From positions 1 through 6,442 of the forward strand of contig WFQS01000652.1 of the NCBI GenBank assembly GCA_015486915.1: 6,442 bases of DNA. The letters are read 5' to 3'. Of this stretch, positions 1 through 6,125 are shown one piece after another. Below the pieces are notes generated by a model. It searched no databases, had not been told where the DNA came from, and saw only the letters and a program-made list of their open reading frames with translations. Origin of the DNA: Desulfobacteraceae bacterium (GTDB lineage: Bacteria; Desulfobacterota; Desulfobacteria; Desulfobacterales; Desulfobacteraceae). Position 1 is the stretch's first letter; every line of letters starts with the position of its first letter. The position numbers were made by a program, and so were the translations under genes.

Positions 1-19
1 AGATGTGTATAAGAGACAG
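1..19 (+). other. Nextera/Tn5 mosaic-end adapter left on the contig end
   Basis: The first 19 bases, AGATGTGTATAAGAGACAG, are exactly the Tn5 mosaic-end sequence used in Nextera tagmentation libraries. In frame it reads M-C-I-R-D-S, a familiar artefact at the start of metagenomic proteins. It is not genomic. The real insert begins at about position 20, so any start codon at position 3 is false and the first gene is truncated here by the contig end. Confidence 0.97.
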
Positions 20-20
20 T

Positions 21-1232
21 TATGGTACTTACCCTGCAAAAGGAACCTCAGATGATGGTTTTTTGTTAGGCAGATTCAGGGCAGGTTTTGATTACAGACC
101 TTTGAAAAAAATTCATTTTTCAATGTGGATGCAGGATTCCGAAGCCTGGGGGCTGGCACTTTCCAATAATGCTTTTTACAATAAAAAATTCGGTATGGAG
201 CATAATCCCGATAAAGACAGATGGGAATTGTGGAAGAGCTATGTTGAAGTTGAAAAAATTTTTGATATTCCCCTTTGTATAAAACTTGGAAGGCAGAAAA
301 TATTTTACGGAAACAACAGGGTGTTCGGGCCCGGAGAATGGGGCAATACCGGAAGGTGGATATGGGATGCAGCAAAATTGTCCTATAAATTCAAATTGGG
401 TTTTATTGACACCTATTATGGTCGAACCATGCTCCATGATCCCGATGAATTCAGCCTTAATCATCGCCACGGGTTTGAAAGTGCAGGTTTTTACAGTCAT
501 TTTGGAATTCCATTATTCTCTTTTAAAATGGCAGTAGAGCCGTTTTTTATGACAAAAAGCGATGGTCACAATCTTTATAAGGGCGAAAACGGAAGTATGG
601 GAGATGTTAAGGCATACTATATGGGTTTTAGAACCTATGGAAAGGATATAAATGGATTTGACTATGATTTAACCTATATAGCACAGCGCGGGGATTATGC
701 AGATGATGATATTAATGCATATGGCTATCATATTCTTTTTGCCTATAATTTTAAGCAGGTTATGGCAAAACCAAGAATAAGCGTGGAATACAGCTATGGT
801 TCCGGTGACTCCAATCCAAATGACAACGATCATGAAACTTTTGACGGAGCATTCGGGGCAAGGGATAAAATGTACGGCAGGATGAATTTAATGCACTGGA
901 AAAATTTAAGAGATGCCCAGTTGAATCTCGAAATAAAACCGAAAAAATGGCTTTATATTAAAACTGAGTTCCATAAGTTCCGGCTTGCCGAGAAAAAAGA
1001 TGCCTGGTATCTAAATCCCAAAGCATATTGCGACAAAACAGGAAGCTCAAGCGATGAATTGGGCAAAGAGTTCGATATTGTCGGCAGAATCAACCTTCCA
1101 AAGGGCAATCAGATACAGCTTGGATTTGGTCATTTCTGGCCGGGTGAATTTGCCAGAAAAAAAGCATCACATAAGGCATCAAACTGGGTTTTTCTGCAAT
1201 GGCAGTATAAATTTTCAAAAGATATTTTTTAA
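21..1232 (+). CDS. Outer-membrane beta-barrel protein, alginate-export (AlgE-like porin) family, 5'-truncated
   Basis: An open frame of about 403 genuine codons runs to a TAA at 1230-1232; the six codons before it come from the adapter. The 5' end, with signal peptide and first strands, lies off the contig. The protein is rich in Tyr, Trp, Phe and Gly, with alternating strand-like segments and charged turns. The block GRQKIFYGNNRVFGPGEWGN (about residues 96-115 counted from position 3), followed by WIWDAAKLSYKF, resembles the core of the alginate-export domain family, in which an 18-strand barrel passes anionic or other small substrates. The protein ends in WQYKFSKDIF with a terminal Phe, the usual C-terminal signal for barrel insertion, so the 3' end is complete. 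In anaerobes these barrels are often found without alginate genes, so the substrate is unknown. Family assignment is by recognition of sequence style; a general porin is the main alternative. Confidence 0.75.
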   Translation, partial: YGTYPAKGTSDDGFLLGRFRAGFDYRPLKKIHFSMWMQDSEAWGLALSNNAFYNKKFGMEHNPDKDRWELWKSYVEVEKIFDIPLCIKLGRQKIFYGNNRVFGPGEWGNTGRWIWDAAKLSYKFKLGFIDTYYGRTMLHDPDEFSLNHRHGFESAGFYSHFGIPLFSFKMAVEPFFMTKSDGHNLYKGENGSMGDVKAYYMGFRTYGKDINGFDYDLTYIAQRGDYADDDINAYGYHILFAYNFKQVMAKPRISVEYSYGSGDSNPNDNDHETFDGAFGARDKMYGRMNLMHWKNLRDAQLNLEIKPKKWLYIKTEFHKFRLAEKKDAWYLNPKAYCDKTGSSSDELGKEFDIVGRINLPKGNQIQLGFGHFWPGEFARKKASHKASNWVFLQWQYKFSKDIF

Positions 1233-1304
1233 ATTTAGCAGCAGAACATAAATTATTACATTTATTGGCTTTATGTCCTTGACCCATTTCTTGTCAGAAG
1301 TTTT

Positions 1305-1380
1305 GATTCTTTGAGACCTGTCTTGTGCAACACAAGATATGAAATAAAATGCAGATTAACGGCATTCTATTTCTCAATTT
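1305..1380 (+). repeat. Repeat unit 0 (most diverged) of the tandem ~90-bp family
   Basis: It contains TTGAGACCTGTCTTG (1311-1325), matching TGTGAGACGGGTCTGG of unit 3, where AGAC-NN-GTCT is a small palindrome in both. Its second half, ATATGAAATAAAATGCAGATT, parallels the same part of unit 2 (1523 onward, ATATGAAATAAACGCAAATT). In place of the GCC-TCAT-GGC hairpin of the other units it has a different perfect palindrome, TCTTGTG-CAA-CACAAGA (1321-1337, 7-bp stem, 3-nt loop), which overlaps the first palindrome. The left boundary is uncertain. Confidence 0.5.
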
Positions 1381-1477
1381 GTTGATATGCAATCTGGGTC
1401 AATCAAGATCTGCCCCATGGCCGTTTTATAAAAAAGAGCTCATTTTTGATAGAGTAACAGATGCTCTTTTTATGTTC
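1381..1477 (+). repeat. Repeat unit 1 of the tandem ~90-bp family
   Basis: The unit starts at GTTGATATGC; its core CTGCC-CCAT-GGCCG (1410-1423) pairs at four of five positions. GTT-to-ATGG distance is 36 bp, the same as in unit 2. A 31-base block around the core (about 1403-1433) matches unit 2 at roughly 24 positions by hand alignment. The first palindrome of this unit is weak (TTG...CAA, 1382-1392). The unit also contains the AAAAAGAGC / GCTCTTTTT inverted repeat listed separately. Confidence 0.6.
1431..1471. terminator. Possible hairpin with A-tract and T-tract
   Basis: AAAAAGAGC (1431-1439) and GCTCTTTTT (1463-1471) are perfect 9-bp inverted repeats separated by 23 bases. The right arm ends in five T, which would be the U-tract of an intrinsic terminator read on the plus strand. 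The stem has only three G-C pairs and the loop is long, so this is a weak candidate. It could end readthrough from the barrel gene. Confidence 0.25.
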
Positions 1478-1563
1478 GTTATGAGGCATAGTAACGCAGT
1501 TCAGATTTGCCTCATGGCAGTTATATGAAATAAACGCAAATTTTTACATCTATTTAATATTTT
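1478..1563 (+). repeat. Repeat unit 2 of the tandem ~90-bp family
   Basis: The unit starts at GTTATGAGGCATAGTAAC, an imperfect palindrome (TATG-AGG-CATA inside GTTA...TAAC). The second palindrome, TGCC-TCAT-GGCA (1508-1519), is perfect, extendable by a T-G pair. Relative to unit 3, one outer C-G pair is replaced by T-A (1508/1519 versus 1595/1606), a compensatory change. The hairpin is followed by TTATATGAAATAAACGC, as in unit 0. Confidence 0.65.
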
Positions 1564-1652
1564 GTTGTGAGACGGGTCTGGGCAAAAATAGCTCCGCCTC
1601 ATGGCGGTTATATAAAAAAACATAAAAATTGTAACATTGGAGGAAAAATTTA
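1564..1652 (+). repeat. Repeat unit 3 of the tandem family, adjoining the FmdE-like gene
   Basis: The unit starts at GTTGTGAGACGGGTCTGG, with AGAC-GG-GTCT at 1570-1579, then the perfect hairpin CCGCC-TCAT-GGCGG (1594-1607), then TTATATAAAAAAA. Its 3' end carries the ribosome binding site of the next gene, so this unit would form the 5' leader of that mRNA. Bases 1590-1610 recur in inverted orientation at 6123-6143 with 20 of 21 identical. Confidence 0.7.
1639..1643 (+). promoter_or_regulatory. Ribosome binding site of the Tat/FmdE-like gene
   Basis: GGAGG lies nine bases before the ATG at 1653, ideal spacing. It fixes this ATG as the start and agrees with the N-terminal Tat signal. Confidence 0.85.
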
Positions 1653-2741
1653 ATGGATAGAAAACAGGATAAAGAGAACAGAAGAAAATTTTTAAAAAAA
1701 ATAGGACTCACAACACTTACTGCTGGTTTAGTTTCTGTGAATGGTCTGCTTTCAAATCCTGCTAATGCAGATGAAGGAAATGCAGTTAAAAAATATTGGG
1801 AAAAGAAGCAGAAAAAATATGAAGCCATGGAAAATGCCAACAGAAAAAAATTTAAAGCATTTTCCTCTCCGCCTAAATATATTTACAGAGGAACGGATTA
1901 TACGGATGCAAAGCCCACCTTTTATGCTCCTTTAATGGAGGAGTGCAAATATCTGCCGGAATTTCAATCTATTTTTACGGAAGGCACAGCAGGTCAGTAT
2001 TTTAAATATACATTAAAGTTTGGTATGAAAGATATTGTAAAATTTCACGGTCATTCATGCGAGGCATTGTATTATACCACTGCCATATGCAGATTGATTT
2101 GTGATAAAATGTTTCCCGATCAAGTTGTTGACCGTACGATTTTACGGGGTATGGGCGGGAAATCTCCCTGCATTGCCGATTCATTGATATATATTACCGG
2201 TGGAAGACTTCAGTTCGGAACACTGAGACTTGAACCGAGTCTTGGACATTGCGTTGTTCTTCAGAGGATAGATACCGGGGAAACATGGATGGGGGTATGG
2301 AAAGATGGTATTCAATCCTGGAATGCTGTGAAAATATTCGGCTCAAAAAATAAAGCCAACCCCTTGCCATATAAAAAATGGTCAGCATGGAAACATGAAC
2401 CTGATACCCCGGCAAACCAGCTTGGCGATTGCAAAATAAAATGGAAGCACAAACATCCTGAACTTTTGCAACGTTTAAGGGATTTAAAGGATAATCTGAA
2501 ATATCTGCCAAAGGGAACAGCTCCAAATGTCGACCCCAATAAAATAAGGGAAGAATTTAATTGGCTTCAGTATCAGCACCTGCGTGAAGTGTTTTCACAT
2601 CCACTTCAAGAGAGTTTTCAGATTAAAAAGGTTGAGAATTTTAAATGGCAGTATCCGCATTGTGAACCCATGTGGGTTCCGAGACTGGACCAAAAGGCAA
2701 AATGGGCAAAATTTCAGGAACATCCCATAATGGCAGATTAA
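1653..2741 (+). CDS. Tat-exported FmdE-family protein
   Basis: This 362-residue protein starts at an ATG with a well-placed GGAGG. The N-terminus carries a twin-arginine signal: N-R-R-K-F-L-K-K at residues 9-16, a hydrophobic stretch at about 17-31, and a likely signal-peptidase site ANA|DE after residue 39. A charged, Lys-rich segment follows (45-70). The central part holds the FmdE-family motif FHGHSCEALYYTTA (131-144) and, after RGMGGKSPCIADSLIYITGG (165-184), a segment typical of that family. H132, H134, C136 and C173 are the likely metal ligands. FmdE is named for a formylmethanofuran dehydrogenase subunit, but many bacterial homologues stand alone, and this one sits outside the cytoplasm with no methanofuran genes nearby, so that enzymatic role is unlikely. 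The C-terminal ~150 residues, rich in Trp, Lys and His, are not recognised. Tat export suggests folding, perhaps with a bound metal or cofactor, before export. The last six codons and stop lie in a sequence duplicated 69 bp downstream. Confidence 0.75.
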   Translation: MDRKQDKENRRKFLKKIGLTTLTAGLVSVNGLLSNPANADEGNAVKKYWEKKQKKYEAMENANRKKFKAFSSPPKYIYRGTDYTDAKPTFYAPLMEECKYLPEFQSIFTEGTAGQYFKYTLKFGMKDIVKFHGHSCEALYYTTAICRLICDKMFPDQVVDRTILRGMGGKSPCIADSLIYITGGRLQFGTLRLEPSLGHCVVLQRIDTGETWMGVWKDGIQSWNAVKIFGSKNKANPLPYKKWSAWKHEPDTPANQLGDCKIKWKHKHPELLQRLRDLKDNLKYLPKGTAPNVDPNKIREEFNWLQYQHLREVFSHPLQESFQIKKVENFKWQYPHCEPMWVPRLDQKAKWAKFQEHPIMAD

Positions 2742-2742
2742 T
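2714..2742 (+). repeat. Direct repeat copy A, covering the 3' end of the FmdE-like gene
   Basis: Twenty-nine bases including the final codons and TAA stop of the FmdE-like gene match bases 2783-2811 at 24 of 29 positions, offset 69 bp. The motif ATGGCAGATTAA inside it also resembles ATGGCAGTTATATGA of repeat unit 2, so it may be a distant relative of that family. Confidence 0.55.
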
Positions 2743-2934
2743 ACCCGATACCTGAACATTGAGAATACAAAAAAGCAAGATATCAGAAACATTCCACAAT
2801 GGAGGATTAATGGCTTTTTGTACTTTAGAAAGGTACTGCAGGAGCAATTATTTATCATGAATGATGAACCCGTAAAAAGTCCTTTTTTGTAACCACTTGT
2901 AATAATATAAAATTTTTAAAACTTTCATTTGCTT
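2742..2934. other. Gene-free spacer between the FmdE-like gene and the transposase remnant
   Basis: Apart from direct repeat copy B, nothing convincing is present. Short frames from the ATGs at 2810 and 2857 close after 16 and 12 codons. The left end of the insertion sequence should lie somewhere in or near this spacer, but without the right end of the element I cannot identify a terminal inverted repeat. Confidence 0.4.
2783..2811 (+). repeat. Direct repeat copy B, intergenic
   Basis: This is the second copy of the 29-base sequence (24 of 29 identical). It contains GGAGG (2801-2805) four bases before an ATG at 2810, but the frame from that ATG stops after 16 codons and resembles nothing, so no gene is called. 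Confidence 0.55.
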
Positions 2935-2982
2935 TTTAAAGCATTGTTTGATATAAATAATTAATATTATCAATGCTTTAAA
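2935..2982. repeat. Perfect 12-bp inverted repeat just before the transposase remnant
   Basis: TTTAAAGCATTG (2935-2946) and CAATGCTTTAAA (2971-2982) are perfect 12-bp inverted repeats around a 24-base AT-rich loop. The right arm ends one base before a GTG that could begin the transposase, so the hairpin could sequester the start region, as in insertion sequences that block readthrough expression. It could also be a transcription terminator or a transposase binding site. Confidence 0.6.
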
Positions 2983-2983
2983 G

Positions 2984-3565
2984 GTGAAAAAAAGATTCGA
3001 ACAAATGACCATAGCCAACTCCTACTTTTTGATCCCTGGGACTATTTAAGTCATAGACGAAGAGCTATTCTTGATCAGTCATGGTCAGGACTTTTCAGGA
3101 ATGAAATTCTCCGTCAACTTCCGGTCAAAGAGCTTAAAGCCAGCTTTTCAAAAACTATGGCCGCCCCACTAAAGAACTTTACACCATGTTGGGTGTACTT
3201 GTGCTTCAGCAAGCCCATGATTTGACAGATGAAGGAACGGTTGCTCAGTTGGCATTTAACATCCAGTGGCACTATGCACTCAATATCATAGACGAATCCG
3301 ATGATGCAAAATATATGAGTTTAAAGACCCTGTGGAATTTTCGCAAGCTCGTAATCGAAAAGCAGTTGGATACCATCATTTTTGATAAAATTGCTGCAAA
3401 ACTCGCAGAGTGCTTCAATGTCAACACTGACAAACAACGCATTGATTCTGTACATATTAAATCCAATATGCGGCGTTTGGGTCGAATCAGCATTTTTTCT
3501 TCAGGCATACACAAATTCCTTGTTAATGTGAAACGAAAATACCCTGACCTTTTTAAAGAGATAAA
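2984..3565 (+). pseudogene. Transposase N-terminal fragment (DDE-type insertion sequence), frameshifted and truncated
   Basis: Two reading frames together give the first ~190 residues of a DDE-type transposase. Frame one (open from 2965) contains LLFDPWDYLSHRRRAILDQS, then GLFRNEILRQLPVKELKASF, up to about 3158. The protein continues in another frame as GRPTKELYTMLGVLVLQQAH, LAFNIQWHYALNI, DKQRIDSVHIKSNMRRLGRI and IHKFLVNVKRKYPDL. The switch near 3157-3161 looks like one missing G (ATGGCC for ATGGGCC). A second shift near 3021-3027 is possible if the true N-terminus is VKKRFEQMTIANS from the GTG at 2984. The catalytic region is missing: the frame passes directly into chelatase sequence. I recognise the family as one common in sulfate reducers, perhaps IS1182-like; the exact IS family is uncertain. 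Not functional as it stands. Confidence 0.7.
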
Positions 3566-6125
3566 CACTCAACTAAATAGATTGATTTCAAAAGGCGATG
3601 TGGTAAGGATTCCTTTTGCAAAATATAAAACCTGGTTTGCAGCCTTAGATCCCGAATTCAAAAAAAATGTCGTACGTCAATGGGGAAAACCCGATGATTT
3701 TAATATAATGACAAAAAACAGGGAAATAATTATTCCGGTTATTCATCTTGGAAATATTATTCTTCTCCCGCAGCCGAACAGGGCGTTCGGGGCAGATGCC
3801 GTTAAGTTGTATCATGATCCCAAGATATATCCGCACCATCAGTATATTGCATTTTATCTGTGGCTGAAAAAAGAATTCAAAGCAGATGCCATAATCAGCC
3901 TTGGAAAGCACGGCACCCATGAATGGCTGCCCGGAAAACAGATCGGCCTTTCCCTTTCATGCCCGCCTGATATTCTGATTCAGGATATACCAAATATTTA
4001 TCCGTACATTGTGGACAATATAGGCGAAGGAATACAGGCAAAGCGAAGGGGCAGAGGCGTTATCATTGACCATTTGATTCCTCCCCTTAAAAAAGGCGGG
4101 TCCTATATGGAATACAGAAAACTGACCGGCCTGATCGACGAGTATCATACCGCCCTGCAAAAAGATGCCTTTCTTGCAGAAGAAAAGCTTGCATCGGTTA
4201 AAAAACTTGTACTGAAATTAGGGCTTGACCATGACCTTAAAATCAAAAAAATTGATTATGCCTCAGTTGAACAAATTGAGCATTATATCCTTGAACTCCA
4301 GGAAAAATTAATACCTTACGGCCTGCACACCTTTGGCAGGTCGCCTGAGGGAAAACCACTTGATGATCTTGTGGAAGCGATCTGTTCCATGAGCCCTGAA
4401 ATAAAAGTAAATCAGATGAAAACAGCCATTGAAAAATGCGGTAAAGATGAGATTGCATCCCTTTTAGATGCACTTGACGGTGGCTATATCCCCGCAGGAG
4501 AAGGCAATGACCCAGTCCGTAATCCGGCTGCCGTACCTACCGGAAGAAATTTTTATGGCTTTAATATAGACAAAGTTCCTTCAAAGGCTGCCTTTGACCT
4601 TGGAAAAAAAATGGCAGATGGAATGATAAAGAATTATATGAAAAAACATGGAGCGTATCCCGACAAAATAGGCATTATACTCTGGAGTACTGAACTGCAG
4701 AGAAATGAAGGAGCAAGCGTTGGAGCCATATTAAACCTTCTCGGTATCACTCCTGTATGGGATAAAAAAGATAAGGTCATAGATTTGGCACCTGTTCCGG
4801 GCAGGGTTCTTAATCGTCCGAGGATAGATGTCATTGCCCAGATGTCAGGCCTTTTCCGGGACAGTTATGCAAGCGTTGTCCGGCTTCTCGACCGTGCAGT
4901 GAGGATGGCTGGCGCTTTAAGGGATGTGGAAAATTTTGTGGCTGTCAATAACAAAAAAATCAAACAGGCTCTTATTAAAAAAGGGTACAGTGAAAAAGAT
5001 GCACAGAATCTTAGCCAGGCAAGAGTGTTCGGCCCCATGCCGGGCGCGTATTCACATGCACTGCAGGCGCTTATACCCAACAGCGGTATGTGGGAAGACG
5101 AAAACGAGATAGCCGATGTTTTTATTCATCATTATTCCTTTGCATATGGTGAAAAATTATGGGGCAGGCCAATGAAAAGCGCTTACAAAAAAAACCTTGA
5201 AGATGTAAAGCTTACCATGCACACACGTTCATCCAATCTTTATTATATGCTGGACAATGATGACATGTTCGCTTTTTTAGTGGGATTATCACTTGCAGTA
5301 AAAAGCATTAAAGGTAAATCTCCGGATGTGCTGGTGGCAAATCTCCAGGACGGGAAAAATGTAAAACTTGACAATCTGGCTAAATCAATCGGCAAGGCAT
5401 TGCGAACGCGCTATCTTAATCCGGAATGGATTAAAGGGATGAGAAAAGAGGGCTACGCCGGAGCAAGGGATATGGATAAATTTGTGGAGTATCTTTGGGG
5501 TTTTCAGGTGACAACTCCTTTTGCCGTGGACAAGAGTGACTGGGAACAGATCTATGATGTTTATATAAAAGACAAATACGGCATGGAGCTGAAAAAGTTT
5601 TTTGATAAAAACAACCCCTGGGCATTACAGTCCATCGCGGCACGTATGCTGGAAGCTGACCGTAAAAATTACTGGAAGGCACCTGAAGACATGAAAAAGG
5701 AACTTACCCGCACCTATGCTTTGAATGTGATTGAAAAGGGCGTTGCCTGCTGCGAACATACCTGCAACAACCCCATGCTACAGCAGTTTGTAACCAATAT
5801 TATTTCCCTGTACGGGCTGCTGACTCCAAAGCAATTGGAACAATTCAAAATGGTGATCGCAAAGGCAACCGGGGCAACCCAAAAAGAAAATGAGGCAAAA
5901 TATAAAAAGCGACGCAATAACCTGACAAAGGTTATTAAAAATATTCAAAAGGAAGAAAGTGTAAGTGCTGAAACAGGAAAGAAAAAAATAGAGGGTTTTG
6001 AAATGGCAGAAGAAAAACCGGAAGATACAAAAATGACCTCATCTGGTTCAGAATGGATGGTCATGGTGATTGCAGCGGGGTTTCTTGCACTTCTGCTCAT
6101 TGGCTGGTGGAAAAAAAGAGTGTAA
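3186..6125 (+). CDS. CobN/HmuS-like metal chelatase, N-terminally truncated and fused in frame to transposase sequence; C-terminal membrane anchor
   Basis: This 979-codon frame has two parts. Residues 1 to about 125 are transposase. From about residue 126-135 (nt ~3565-3590) to the end it is the CobN/BchH/HmuS superfamily: WGKPDD (166-171), GKHGTHEWLPGK (240-251), EGIQAKRRGRGVIIDH (281-296), GEGNDPVRNP (438-447), PTGRNFYGF (451-459), LNRPRIDV (542-549), GLFRD (555-559) and RVFGPMPGAYSHAL (613-626). CobN inserts cobalt into corrin rings; HmuS-type relatives act on heme in anaerobes. The features favour HmuS-like: the HTRSSNLYYMLDNDD segment (679-693), a Cys/His cluster CCEHTC (855-860), and a C-terminal membrane span (957-975) followed by KKRV, which places the large domain in the periplasm. 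Full-length family members usually exceed 1,200 residues, so the N-terminal third and any signal peptide are gone. The ATG at 3186 is internal to the transposase and has no ribosome binding site, so expression is doubtful. Confidence 0.8.
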   Translation: MLGVLVLQQAHDLTDEGTVAQLAFNIQWHYALNIIDESDDAKYMSLKTLWNFRKLVIEKQLDTIIFDKIAAKLAECFNVNTDKQRIDSVHIKSNMRRLGRISIFSSGIHKFLVNVKRKYPDLFKEINTQLNRLISKGDVVRIPFAKYKTWFAALDPEFKKNVVRQWGKPDDFNIMTKNREIIIPVIHLGNIILLPQPNRAFGADAVKLYHDPKIYPHHQYIAFYLWLKKEFKADAIISLGKHGTHEWLPGKQIGLSLSCPPDILIQDIPNIYPYIVDNIGEGIQAKRRGRGVIIDHLIPPLKKGGSYMEYRKLTGLIDEYHTALQKDAFLAEEKLASVKKLVLKLGLDHDLKIKKIDYASVEQIEHYILELQEKLIPYGLHTFGRSPEGKPLDDLVEAICSMSPEIKVNQMKTAIEKCGKDEIASLLDALDGGYIPAGEGNDPVRNPAAVPTGRNFYGFNIDKVPSKAAFDLGKKMADGMIKNYMKKHGAYPDKIGIILWSTELQRNEGASVGAILNLLGITPVWDKKDKVIDLAPVPGRVLNRPRIDVIAQMSGLFRDSYASVVRLLDRAVRMAGALRDVENFVAVNNKKIKQALIKKGYSEKDAQNLSQARVFGPMPGAYSHALQALIPNSGMWEDENEIADVFIHHYSFAYGEKLWGRPMKSAYKKNLEDVKLTMHTRSSNLYYMLDNDDMFAFLVGLSLAVKSIKGKSPDVLVANLQDGKNVKLDNLAKSIGKALRTRYLNPEWIKGMRKEGYAGARDMDKFVEYLWGFQVTTPFAVDKSDWEQIYDVYIKDKYGMELKKFFDKNNPWALQSIAARMLEADRKNYWKAPEDMKKELTRTYALNVIEKGVACCEHTCNNPMLQQFVTNIISLYGLLTPKQLEQFKMVIAKATGATQKENEAKYKKRRNNLTKVIKNIQKEESVSAETGKKKIEGFEMAEEKPEDTKMTSSGSEWMVMVIAAGFLALLLIGWWKKRV

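Larger units (their letters stand above)
1233..1652. other. 420-bp gene-free region made mostly of diverged repeat units
   Basis: No credible coding frame lies between the barrel gene stop and the ribosome binding site of the next gene. From about 1305 onward the space is filled by four related units of roughly 76-97 bp, listed separately. The first ~70 bases (1233-1304) show nothing I can name. I see no cobalamin-type B12 box (GCCACTG) or other riboswitch core here. The length and repeat content argue that the FmdE-like gene has its own upstream control region and is not simply cotranscribed with the barrel gene. Confidence 0.6.

Noticed and set aside
3..20. ATG at position 3 as the start of the barrel gene
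   Set aside because: It lies inside the Nextera adapter; the six residues MCIRDS are not genomic.
1305..1652. CRISPR array
   Set aside because: The units are ~90 bp, diverged along their full length, and lack short identical repeats with unique spacers.
1233..1652. Cobalamin or other known riboswitch upstream of the FmdE-like gene
   Set aside because: No B12 box or other recognisable riboswitch core was found; the structure there is explained by the repeat units.
1653..2741. Formylmethanofuran dehydrogenase subunit E as the function
   Set aside because: The Tat signal, the absence of other Fmd/Fwd genes, and the different C-terminal region argue against the methanofuran enzyme; only the domain family is kept.
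3145..3170. Programmed -1 frameshift in the transposase
   Set aside because: The direction fits (-1), but no canonical slippery heptamer in the zero frame and no clear stimulatory structure was seen; a lost base in a decaying gene is simpler.
76..5917. Many antisense and overlapping frames of 60-126 codons
   Set aside because: They lie opposite or out of phase with strongly recognisable proteins, lack ribosome binding sites, and show no domain-like sequence.
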